From NCBI GenBank assembly GCA_022414725.1, contig CM039463.1:26601503-26665502 (forward strand): DNA of 64,000 nt, given 5' to 3'. Position 1 is the first letter of the stretch. The number at the start of each line of letters is the position of its first letter. A program made the translations under genes and the position numbers. Positions 1-11,938 of this stretch are shown piece by piece. Under the pieces are notes generated by a model. The model saw only the letters and a list, made by a program, of their open reading frames with translations. It did no database searches and was not told the DNA's origin. This DNA is from Microglena sp. YARC. Lineage: Eukaryota > Chlorophyta > Chlorophyceae > Chlamydomonadales > Chlamydomonadaceae.

Positions 1-539
1 GGCCTTGGAAGGTCTTAGCTCTGTGTGCGATATTTCCCTTAATTAGGGGGTATATCACAACACTGGTTGGCCTTACTGGTCTTATCAGCTGTTACCATTA
101 AATAAAGTCAACTGCACTATCTAGCTTGTAAGTCCAGACTGTTCAGGTCTGTCTTTGTGCTACTACCAATAGAGTCGCTACTGTCAAATAATAACAGAGT
201 CACTTCCCCTGGGAGGCTCTGGTATCTTCTGGAAGATATAACTCCTGTGGGACAGAGGGATGGTGGTGGGAACTTGAAAAGCTGGTAAAGATCAAGGCTA
301 AAGCAGCTTGGGGCACCAAAATTTTAGTGCCCCCGGTGACTGTGCACTTGATTATATACCGGGCAGGACAGTACTGCTGGAAAACAGTGGCGGTGGTTAC
401 TCCTGGTTTTGCCCGGGGGTTTACGGATATTTGAAATATGAAGGCGTCCTGCGGAATCCTGCATCCGCGCGTCTGAATACTCCATTTCTCTCACTACTGT
501 GTGGGAAATGCGGCGTTTTAGTTGCCGGTGTCCTCTTTT
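1..539. other. Unrecognised sequence beyond the gene M 3' array
   Basis: I see no exon, repeat or RNA gene here. An 87-codon open frame at 308-571 on the plus strand has no recognisable domain and runs into the tandem array that follows, so I do not call it a gene. The stretch may be 3' untranslated or intergenic DNA downstream of gene M. Confidence 0.4.
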
Positions 540-2373
540 GTATTAGTAGCAATTGTGTAAACAAGCTCTAGGTCAGAGGTACGCGATACTCCACAAAGCT
601 CCCGTTGTAGTTGTCCTCCCCCGTTCTATAAGCAGTTGTATGAACAAGCTCTAGGTCAGAGGTATGGGATACTCCACAAGAGTCCCGTTGTAGTTTCCAG
701 TGTCCTCACATGTTTTATTAGCGATTGTGTAAACAAGCACTACATCAGAGGTAGGGGATACTCCACAAAGCTCCCGTTGTAGTTGTCCTCCCCCGTTCTA
801 TAAGCAGTCGTATAAACAAGCTCTGGGTCAGAGGTATGGGATACTCCGAAAAGCTCCCGTCTTAGTTGCCGGTGTCCTCTTTTGTATTATTAGCAATTGT
901 GTAAACAAGCACTACATCAGAGGTAGGGAATACTCCACAAAGCTCCCGTTGTAGTTACCAGTGCCTTCCCCGTTTTATTAGCAATTGCATAAACAAGCAC
1001 ATCGTCAGAGTTACGCGATATTCCACAAAGCTCCCGTTGTAGTTGCCCTCCCCTGTATTATGAGCAGTTGTATACAAAAGCTCTAGGTCAGAGGTAGGGA
1101 ATACTCCACAAAGCTCCCGTTGTAGTTGCCAGTGTCTTCCCCGTTTTATTAGCAATTGTGTAGTCAAGCTCTAGGTCAGAGGTACGCGATACTCCACAAA
1201 GCTCCCGTTGTAGTTGTCCCCCCTCTGTTTTATGAGCAGTTGAATACAAAAGCTCTAGGTCAGAGGTACGAGATAGTGCACAAAGCTCCCTTTGTAGTTA
1301 GCAGCTTCCTCTCCCGGCCTGCCCTGCCATTCACCTCCATGCCATCACATGCGCTGCCAAAGGGAAGGTCTCTCTTCGAATGTTTCATGTACATAAAATC
1401 GAGGCTGCTGTTTTACGGGCAGTTCTGCCCTGCCCTGCCATTCCCTTCCCTTCCCTGCCCTGTTCTGCCCTGCCATTCACCTCCATGCCATCACATGCAT
1501 TGCCAAAGAGAAGGTCCCTCTTCGAATGTCATATGTACATAAAATCGTGGCTGACGTTTTATGGGCAGTTGTATAAACAAGCTCAAGGCCAGTGGTACGG
1601 GATACTCCACAAAGCTCCCGTTGTAGTTACCAGTGTCTTCCCCGTTTTATTAGCAGTTGTGTAAACAAGCACTACATCAGAGGTACGCGATACTGAACAA
1701 GAAAACCGCTGAAGTTGCCAGTGTTCTCTCCCGTTGTATTCGCAGTTGTGTAAAGAAGCACTACATCAGAGGTTCGCGATACTGCACAAGACTCCTGTTG
1801 TAGTTGCCAGTGTCCTCTCCCGTTATATTAGCAGTTATGTAAACAAGCTCTACGTCAGAGGAATGCGATACTCCACAAGAGTCCCGCTGTAGTTTCCAGT
1901 GTCCTCACACGTTTTATTAGCGATTGTGTAAACAAGCTCTACGTCAGATGCACACGATATTCCACGAAGCTCCCGTTGTAGCTGTCCTCCCCCGTATTAT
2001 GAGCAGTTGTTTACACAAGCTCTAGGTCAGAGGTACGAGATACTGCACAAAGCTCCCGTTGCATTTAGCAGTGTCCTCTCCCGGGCTGCCCTGCCATTCA
2101 CCTCCATGCCATCACATGCGCTGCCAAAGAAAATGACCCTCTTTGTAGGTCCCAAGTACACACAATCGAGGCTGACATTTATGAGCATTTGTGTAAACAA
2201 GCACTAGGTCAGAAGTACGGGATACTCTACAAAGCTCCCGTTGTAGTTGCCAGCTTCTTCCCCATTTTATTAGCAGTTGTGTAAACAAGCTCTAGGCCAG
2301 AGGTAGGGGATACTGCACAAAGCTCCCGTTGTAGTTGTCCTCCCCCGTTTTATGAGCAGTTGAATACACAGCT
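540..2373 (-). repeat. Tandem array of about 17 copies of the gene M stop-codon exon end
   Basis: Units of about 83-90 bp repeat from 540 to 2373. Read on the minus strand, each keeps a version of the end of gene M exon 11: the NYNGSF coding segment, the PLT residues and the TAG stop. Longer copies at about 1300-1390, 1430-1530 and 2080-2150 also carry the upstream WHGGEWQG segment, so they derive from the exon rather than from non-coding sequence. Copies differ by point changes, which argues for an old array rather than an assembly loop. It lies just downstream of the real stop at 2374-2376 and could be in the 3' untranslated region. Confidence 0.85.
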
Positions 2374-2490
2374 CTAGGTCAGAGGTACGGGATACTGCAC
2401 AAAGCTCCCATTGTAGTTACCAGTGTCTTCTCCCGGTCTACCCTGCCATTCACCTCCGTGCCACGCATTGCCAAAGGGAAGGTCAGCCAC
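2374..2490 (-). CDS. Gene M exon 11 (last coding exon, with stop)
   Basis: The acceptor is TTCACAG at 2497-2491. The frame is phase 0, matching the end of exon 10. It encodes 38 residues beginning VADLPFGNAW, with HGGEWQG in the middle, and ends at TAG (2376-2374). It is rich in Gly, Trp and Asn, and I recognise no family in it. The many degraded copies downstream all descend from this exon, and their shared reading frame supports the call. Confidence 0.82.
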   Translation of the reverse strand: MADLPFGNAWHGGEWQGRPGEDTGNYNGSFVQYPVPLT

Positions 2491-4100
2491 CTGTGAATTT
2501 TTATCATATGTAATATTAATAAATGTGACGAGAATAGTAAAATTAAGTTATCTCTGTAGCATGAACTGAGGGCCTCTGTCGGTAAAACGATTTGTTGGGT
2601 CAGTTTTGTTTTTCAAAGCTGAAAGTGGTTATATTCTAGCTTTATGGGTTTAGGCCTCCTCCAGCGACAGCATTTTAGTGTTTTTATAGCTTTTATAGCT
2701 TTTTGCAGCTTTATAGGGCCATTTAGTTTTTTTTCTTTTTTCTTTTTTATAGCGAGAATTTCGCTAAAACTAGGTCAAAACTAGCGAAAGCTATGTATAG
2801 CTGGGGAAACAATCCCTGTGTTGGGACCCAGTCCATCATCTGCGCTTATGTCCTTTCTATCCCCTCCTCATATCAAGGTTGGGAAAGTCCCTTCAGCCCG
2901 TTTGGCTACCCCTGGACTGTAACATACACACAATGATTCTGTCAGCTTCTCTGTCGATAAAACGATTTGTTGGGCCCCAGTTCATCAGTTCTTATTCCCC
3001 CTTTAGCTCCTCCTGATATCGAGGTTGGGAAATTCCATTAAGCCTTTTTGGCTACCCCTGGACTGTAACATACACACATATTCAGAGGCCATGCTGTCAT
3101 GCTGCGGTTTCAGAGACCATGCTATCATGCTGTAGTTTCAGAGGCCATGCTGTCATGTTGTGGTTTCAGAGGCCATGCTGTCATGTTGTGATTTCAGAGT
3201 ATATCCAACGGGCTGGTACCTTAAGCTTTGAGCTACCCAGGACTGAAAAAAGAACAAGAAAACCAAGATCAACAAAAACAGCAACTACAGCACAACCACC
3301 ACCAACTACCACCACCACCAACATTCACCCCCAACACCACCACCACCAACACCAACACGACTACCACCAGCACCACCACAAACAGCCACCACCACCGCCA
3401 TTGACAGCCACAGTATCACCCACATCAACTTCAACATCATCACCCACATCAACATCAACATCACCGACATCACCCGCATCAACATCACCCACATCACCAA
3501 CATCATCAAATTTTGGAGGCATCGCGTACCTTGTGGTAGGCAGGGTCGTTGCAGATGTAGACATGACTTCCAAAAACTGTATTGCTCGTGTTGTAATGGA
3601 TACTGCAGCACGGCGGGGATTCCTTGTAGCGATGCATGGGCTGATTGAGAGGTTCTCCATGGTACAGAGTCCACTCATAGCCATGGCTGAGCATATCTGG
3701 AGTGATGTTGATGTGGGTGATGTTGATGTTGATGTAACCTTAAAAGGATTCATGGGCTGATTGAGAGGTTCTCCATGGTGCAGGGTCCACTCATAGCCAT
3801 GGCTGAGCATATCTGGGGTGATGTTGATGTGAGTTATGTTGACATTGATGTTGATGTGGGTGATGTTGACGTGGGTGATGTTGATGTTGACGTTGATGTA
3901 CCCTTATAGGGACTCATGGGCTGATTGAGAGGTTCGCCATGGTGCAGGGTCCACTCATAGCCATGGCTGAGCATATCTGAATGATGTTGATGTGGGTGAT
4001 GTTGACGTTGATGTTGACGTTGACGTTGATTAATATGTGAATCCAGGGCAGCGCCAAACCCATGCCCCGCCATGCAACGCAGAGCGGCTACGCGTTGTTG

Positions 4101-4131
<31 letters not shown>

Positions 4132-6205
4132 TACAGTCCAGGGGTAGGCTACATAGGCTAAAGGGACTTACCCAACCGTGACAGGATGGGCTAAAAAGAA
4201 TAAGCATTGATGAACTGAACCCCGAAGAATCGTTTTACCGACGGGGGCCCTGAGATGCGTCGTTGATAAACATAACTGCTGCAATGCATGCTGATGTGGG
4301 AGGCCTACCTCCCTGCCTAGTTAGGGTGGTAGGCCTACATAGGCAGGGAGACCTAGGCAGCCTAGGCCTCCCTGAGCTCCAGGGTTGTTCAAAACACTAC
4401 GTTTCACGTCTCAAACACACATATGGGAGGGTCTACTACGTTGCACATTTTGAAGGATCCACTACCTTGCATCACTACGTTGCAGGTGGTAGGGAGGTCG
4501 CCCTCCCTTTCACCAGGGTTGGCCAAAACGCTACGTTTCACGCCTCAAACACACATTTTGGAGGTTCCACTACAATTTGTATGATATCATATTCGCCTTC
4601 GGTCAACATCATATGATATGCTGGTCTCTACTCACATGACCTGAGATTTGTTGGGCTTCAGTTCACTAGTGCTTGTTTTTTTAAACTGCCTTTCCTATTT
4701 TAAGGTTGGGTAAGTCCCTTTAGCCTTTTTGGCTACCCCTGGACTTTAAAAATACATACATGAGCCGTGGATTTTGGCACATTGGTGGCTGGCCCCAGTG
4801 CAAGCAAACGGGCTGGCTCTCTCAACCTCACGCCTCCTATTCAGGCATATGATTTATTTATGGATTGCAGCCCATGAAACACAGATGTCGGCGCATGAAA
4901 TGTAGATTTTGAAGTACACTTGAGCAATCCTGACTGCCATATGGTGACACCTCGTGCACTTTTGAAGTACACTGGAACAACCCTGACTACCACATGGTGA
5001 CACCTGCATGCATTTTTGAAGTACACTTGAATTACACATTTTGAAGTACACTTGAACGACCCCAACTTCCATATGGTGACACCTGCGTGCACTTTTGAAG
5101 TACACTTGAAGTACACATTTTGAAGTACACTTGAGCAACCCTGACTGCCATATGGTGACACCCGCAGGCATTTTGAAGTACACTTGAAGTACACATTTAG
5201 AAGTACACTTGAACAACCTCAACTGCCATATGGTGACACCTGTATGCACTGCACACATCTCACCTCTTGATCTATTGCTTATAGCATCTGCCAATATACA
5301 ATAACATACTATTTATAAACATATAATATAATAAATGGTGGTACCTGCATGGACTGCACACCTCTCACCTATTGATCTATTCCTTATAGCATCTGCCAAA
5401 TATCCAATAATATAATATGTATACATATATTATATAATAAATTGTGGTACCTGCATGGACTGCACCTCTCACCTCATGATCTATTCCTTATAGCATCTGC
5501 CAAATATCCAATAATATAATATTTAGACATACATTAGATTATTGGATTCACCATTTGTTATAAACATATTATATAATAAATGGTGGTACCTGCATGCACT
5601 GCACACATCTCACCTCTTGATCTATTCCTTATAGCATCTGCCAACAGGATGTGAGGATAGCCATACTCGCTCATTACTTTCTCAGTGCTCATTCCTGATA
5701 TCTTGGTTAGGCACGCTTGGATCTGATGAGGGGGAGGACATGAGGGGCAGCAAGTTAATTACTTTCTAAGTTCTCATTCCTGATATCTTGGTTAGGCACG
5801 CTTTGATCTGAGGGTGGGGGGTGGGGGTGGGGGTGGGGGTGGGGGGTGGGGGGGGATATGAGGGGCAGCAAGTTAATTACTTTCTCAGTGCTCATTCCTG
5901 ATATCTTGGTTAGGCACGCTTGGATCTGATGAGGGGGAGGACATGAGGAGCAGCAAGTGAATTACTTTCTAAGTGCTCATTCCTGATATCTTGGTTAGGC
6001 ATGCTTGGATCCGAGGGGGGGGGGGGGGGGGGGACATGAGGAGCAGCAAGTGAATTACTTTCTCAGTGCTTATTCCTGATATCTTGGTTAGGCATGTTTG
6101 GATCTGATGAGGGGAGGACATGAGGGGCAGCAAGTTAATTACTTTCTCAGTGCTCATTCCTGATATCTTGGTTAGGCACGCTTGGATCTGAGGGGGGGGC
6201 GGGGG

Positions 6206-6242
<37 letters not shown>

Positions 6243-6314
6243 TGATGGGCAGCAGGTTAATTACTTTCTCAGTGCTCATTCCTGATATCTTGGTTAGGCA
6301 CGCTTGGATCTGAA

Positions 6315-6346
<32 letters not shown>

Positions 6347-8400
6347 ACATGAGGGGCAGCAAGTTAATTACTTTCTCAGTGCTCATCCCTGATATCTTGG
6401 TTAGGCACGCTTGGATCATAGGGGGGAGGACACGAGAGGCAGCAGGTCAATCATCTAGATCATACTGAGATGGTGCATAGTTACATGGTGCATAGCACTT
6501 AGTACATAGCATATGGTGCATGGTAAGTGTCACATGGTACATACATAGGACATGGTACGTTGCACATGGTACATGGTACGTACCACATGGTACATACATA
6601 GGACATGGCACATGGTACGTAGCACATGGTACATACATAGGACATGGTACATGATATGTTGCACATGATACATGGTACGTAGCACATGGTATATACATAG
6701 CACATGGTACATGGTACGCAGCACAAGGTATATACATAGCAAATAGTCGATGGTGAATAGTACATGGTGCACGGTGCATAGCACTTAGTACATAGCATAT
6801 GGTGCATGGTACTTATCACATGGTACATACGTAGCACATGGTGCATGGTACGTTTCACATGGTACATACATAGCACATTGTATATGGTGCGTGGTACATG
6901 GTGCATACATAGCATATGGTACATACATAGCACATGGTACATGGTACTTACATAGCACATGGTGCATGGTACGTTGCACATGATACATACATAGCACATG
7001 GTATGTAGCACATGGTACGTACATAGTACATGGTATATACATGGCACATGGTACATGGTACGTATCACAACACATAGGTGATGTGACTAGTTAATTGATT
7101 AATTACCTCCCCCCCCCCCCTCCCCCCCCTCACCCAGCTTCCAACCAGCTTCCAAAGTTGATCTAACTTGATTAATTGAATAATTGATTAATTAAATTAA
7201 TTTATTGATGAATTAATCAATCCACAAGAGAGTTGGGCCACAATATAGAATCCAACTGAATCCAACTGAATCCAAACCCTTTACATTATAAGATAAAGAA
7301 TCCAGCAAAAGTAAAGCATCCAAAGTGACTAAATGTTTCTTTCAATTAGCCTCTCCTTGAATCTAGAGTTAGGCCACAATATAGAATCCAACTGAATCCA
7401 AACTCTAAACATAATAAGAGAAAGAACCCAACACAAAACCCAAGGGAATAAATGTTTCTTTCAATTAGCCTCTCCTTGGACTCTTTCTATTAGCCTCTCC
7501 TGGAGTCTCATCAATTAGCTCTCCTGGGTACTCTTTCATTAAGCCTCTCCTGGATTAGCCTCTCCTGGGTACTCTTTCTATTAGCCTCTCCTGGATTAGC
7601 CTTTCCTGGAGTCTCCTCTATTAGCCTCTCCTGGATTAGCCTCTCCTGGGTACTCTTTCTATTAGCCTCTCCTGGATTAGCCTCTCCTGGGTACTCTTTC
7701 TATTTGCCTCTCCTGGATTAGCCTCTCCTGGATTAGCCTCTCCTGGGTACTCTTTCTATTAGCCTCTCCTGGGTACTCTTTCTATTAGCCTCTCCTGGAT
7801 TAGCCTCTCCTGGGTACTCTTTCTATTAGCCTCTCCTGGATTAGCCTCTCCTGGATACCCTTTCTATTAGCCTCTCCTGGAGTCTCCTCAATTAGCCTTC
7901 TTGGTACTCTTTCAAGTAGCCTCTCCTAGTACTTTAGAGTAAATCATGACTGCTTGAGGCTGGGCAAGTCCCTTAAGCCGACTTGGTTACTCCTGGACTG
8001 GAACATAACACAAAAGCGAAGCCTACATAGGCAACACAACAGGATTCACCTTGGGTTGAAAGTCAGTTCCGATCTTTCTAAACACACAAGTGAAGCCAAT
8101 ACAGGCAACCCAACAGGATTCACCTTGGGCTGAAAGTCAGTTCCGATCTTTCCATCTTTGACGTGGCAGCGGTAGTCCAACAGTTGTAGAGGATTGGTCG
8201 ATTTCTCATAGTCCTGGGGAGGATCCTGCGTTTGATGAGTTTATGTATGTTATGTAAGTATGTATGTATGTATGTATGTATGTAAGTACTAGTACATTGC
8301 CCGTGTGCCCGTGTAAGTATGTCAAGTATGTATGTATGTATGTATGTATGTATGTATGTATGTATGTATGTATGTATATATGTCTGTCTGTCTGTCTGCC

Positions 8401-8435
<35 letters not shown>

Positions 8436-9940
8436 ATGAATGTAATGTATGTATGTATGCGTGTATGTAATGTCTGTCTGTCTGTCTGTATGTGTGTATG
8501 TGTCTCTGTCTGTCTGTCTGTCTGTCTGTTGTTATAGTCTAGGGGGTAGACTAAGTAGGCTAAAGGGACTTGCCCAACCCTGATATCAGGAGGGACTCAA
8601 ACAAAAAAGCACAGATGAACTGAACGTCAAAAAATCGTTTTACCGATGGGGGACCTGAGTTTTTGATACAGTGATAATTGTTTTTGTGATTATGTTGGAT
8701 GAGTGTTAGTTGAGCTCGTTGAAACAAGAAGGTGCGGGGTTCGAATCCCTACGGGTGCGCTTTAGTGTCCGCGGTCGCTGTCAAGCGCCATGGTAGCTAT
8801 GTCCAGGTTAAGTAGCCCGTTTCTACCGTGGTACGACGGGGCTCCCTTAATACTATGCCCCACCAGGCCTTCTCATTACTTTGGGCGTGTGTGAACTACA
8901 GGTGATTTACTGATGGCAGCTGTAGATGGTTTGTATATTGATGTGTGAATTGTTTTGGAGGATCCTCCACTTGAACGAATGCGATGCGATGGCATGGCGA
9001 AAGAGCGCATGCGTGATATGAATGGTGGCAACGTTTGCAGACAGAGAGACGGACCTGAGAATTTGAATTTTCCGACCTGGTTAGCTGAGGCCACACACCC
9101 CTCCGTTGGTGATGACGGCGTTGCGAAGAAGAAGAGGAAGTGCATATATATTCATACTTGGACGTACCAATGGTGGGTTCTTCATCACGAATGCCCACTG
9201 TAAGTGGTTGATCTGGAACTTCTGGGTGGTTGGGATCAGAATTGAGTCCACTCCACATCTTCGCCAAGCTGTCCCATACACCTACGCCAGAAGGTGCAAG
9301 GTGGCATTTTCATGGCAGGTACAAAATATATCAGAAGACACCCCCCACCCCCACCCCACACACAGGTCCATACATTTACGCGAGAAGGCAAAGTGGCATT
9401 TTCATGGCAGGTACAAAATATATCAGAAGACCCCCCCCCCCCCCCCCCCCCCCTCCCCCCCCCCCCCCCCCCCCCACACACCACCACCACCCACACACGC
9501 ACACATGCACGAACAACACCCACGCGCACAGGTCCATACACCAAGGCGAGAAGGTGCAAGGTACATTTTCATGGCAGGTACAAAATATATCAGAAGACCC
9601 CCCCCACACACACACCACCCACACACCACACACAGGTCCATACATTTACGCGAGAAGGCAAAGTGGCATTTTCATGGCAGGTACAAAATATATCAGAAGA
9701 CCCCCCCCCCCCCCCCCATCCCCCCCCCCCACACCACCACCACCCACACACGCACACATGCACGCACAACACCCACACGCACAGGTCCATACACCAACGC
9801 GAGAAGGTGCAAGGTACATTTTCATGGCAGGTACAAAATATATCAGAAGACCCCCCCCACCCACACCCCACCCACAGGTCCATACATTTACGCGAGAAGG
9901 CAAAGTGGCATTTCATGGAAGGTACAGAATATATCAGAAG

Positions 9941-9973
<33 letters not shown>

Positions 9974-10154
9974 ACCGAACACACACACACACACCACACA
10001 TGCACACATGTCCGCACAACACACTCGCACACACGTACACTACACACACAAACACGCACACCACAAACACACACACCACAAACATGCACACCACACGTAC
10101 ACACCAAACACACACACGCACACCACACACACACACCAAACACACACAAGCACA

Positions 10155-10198
<44 letters not shown>

Positions 10199-11906
10199 CA
10201 TACCACACACACGCGCACACCACACACACACCACACACGCACACCAAACACACACACACACACACACCACACACACATGCACACCACACACACCACACAC
10301 ACACGTACACACACTCACACACACACCACACACGCACACCACGCACACGCACGTACACACATGCACACGCACACCACACACACACATACACCACACACAC
10401 GCACACCACACACACACGCACACCACACACAGGTCCATACACCTACACCAGAAGATAAGGCGACATTAACATTGCAGGTAAACTATATATAATATTATAT
10501 GCGGGTGCATGTACATAAATACATTTAGCTTTTGTATTTTTTAGCAAATTGCAATGAGTAAGAGATGTAAATGCTTACACAACTTCCCCAAGCTGTCACA
10601 TATACCAACAGGATAAGGCCAGATAACATTTTCATGGCAGGTATACTATATACAATATAATGTTTTGATGCCATATTTTTGTCTCGAGTGACATTTTCAT
10701 GGTATAAATATTTTATACATTTTCATGGTGCATATATAATATATATTTAGCTTTATGTATTTAATGGTATACTTATTCAATACATTTCCATGGTAAATAT
10801 ATAATACATTTAGCTGTAGTAACATTTTCATGGCAGGTATAAAATATAGAATGTACTATATGTAGCTCTAGTAACATTTTCATGGCAGGTATACAATAAA
10901 TAATATACTATATGTAGCTCTAGTAACATTTTCATGGCAGGTATAAATAAATACAAGGTATATGAATGGTAAATTTTGCATAGGACTTATGTATATACAT
11001 TATGTGTAAATGTACTTTGGTATACATCATATATGATATATGTAAATCTACATATCATACATCGTATATATATCCGTTTACTTCTATGAGATATTTGGAA
11101 GAGCATATACATGCGCAGTCGAATAATATTTTTGATATTATGTATTCATATGAAAGCAAGACCAAGCAGGGGACAGACTATTATGTTATGTATTGTTCAT
11201 GTTATGGATTAATAAATGTGATTTATTAAAGTGATGCATTCAGATAAAAGCAGTACTATTCCCAGTAACAAAGCAGTACCATTCCCAGAAAAAAAACTTT
11301 TATATTCCCAGTAACAAAGCAGTACCATTCCCAGTAACAAAGTTGGAGGCCTGCCAATTCAAATCAATTGTAATGATATGGCAAGTAGTGGCCTGCAGTT
11401 CATGTAGGGGGGGCTGGGACTGGGGTGTATGGGGGCCTGGGCCTGGGCCTGGGCCTGGGTGGGGCTGGGGGTGTAGGGGGCCTGGACCTGGGACTGGGGT
11501 GTAGGGGGCCTGGACCTGGAACTGGGGTGTAGGGAGGCCTGGGACACTTTTTGCGTAAGTAAAATTAGTCAAGAACCGCAAGTGCTACATTTGGAGGCGG
11601 CAGTCTGACCTGGTCGTTGTCAATTAGAGTCATCTTTCCAGACTCTTGGAAAAGGAGGTTCTGTTGGTGGCGGTCACACTGGCTGAACAGTAGGTCGTGG
11701 ATGGCTCCCCTCTTAACCTCATCGCCATCCACTCGGCTCATCATCTCCAGAAATTCCTCAGGCTTGGTTCTAGGAGACCCGCCCTCCTGTGAGTGGTGGT
11801 GTGGTGGTGAGTGCAAACCCTAAAACGCTAAATCCTCCTGTGAGTGGTGGTGGTCGCGGGCACATTTGGAGCCCAATAAGGCACTACTGCACCAGGTTAA
11901 CAAAAG

Positions 11907-11938
<32 letters not shown>

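Larger units (their letters stand above)
2491..3529 (-). other. Gene M intron 10
   Basis: The intron (minus strand) has donor GTACGC next to 3530 and acceptor CAG at 2491. It holds a family-F element and two SINE-A copies (2545-3080), a roughly 32-bp tandem repeat at 3085-3205 and CCA/ATCAAC-type low complexity at 3270-3515. I see no further exon in it. Confidence 0.7.

Noticed and set aside
3306..3810. Alternative frames over exon 10 (149- and 122-codon)
   Set aside because: They run into CCA repeats and do not keep phase with exons 9 and 11, while the HGYEWTLYHGEP frame does.
8697..8765. Functional tRNA gene
   Set aside because: It has a B box but poor arm pairing and continues into a dispersed repeat; treated as a SINE head.
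9106..10492. Open frames of 391-450 codons on the plus strand
   Set aside because: They are translations of C tracts, CA repeats and copies of an antisense exon edge; no start context, domain or paralog.
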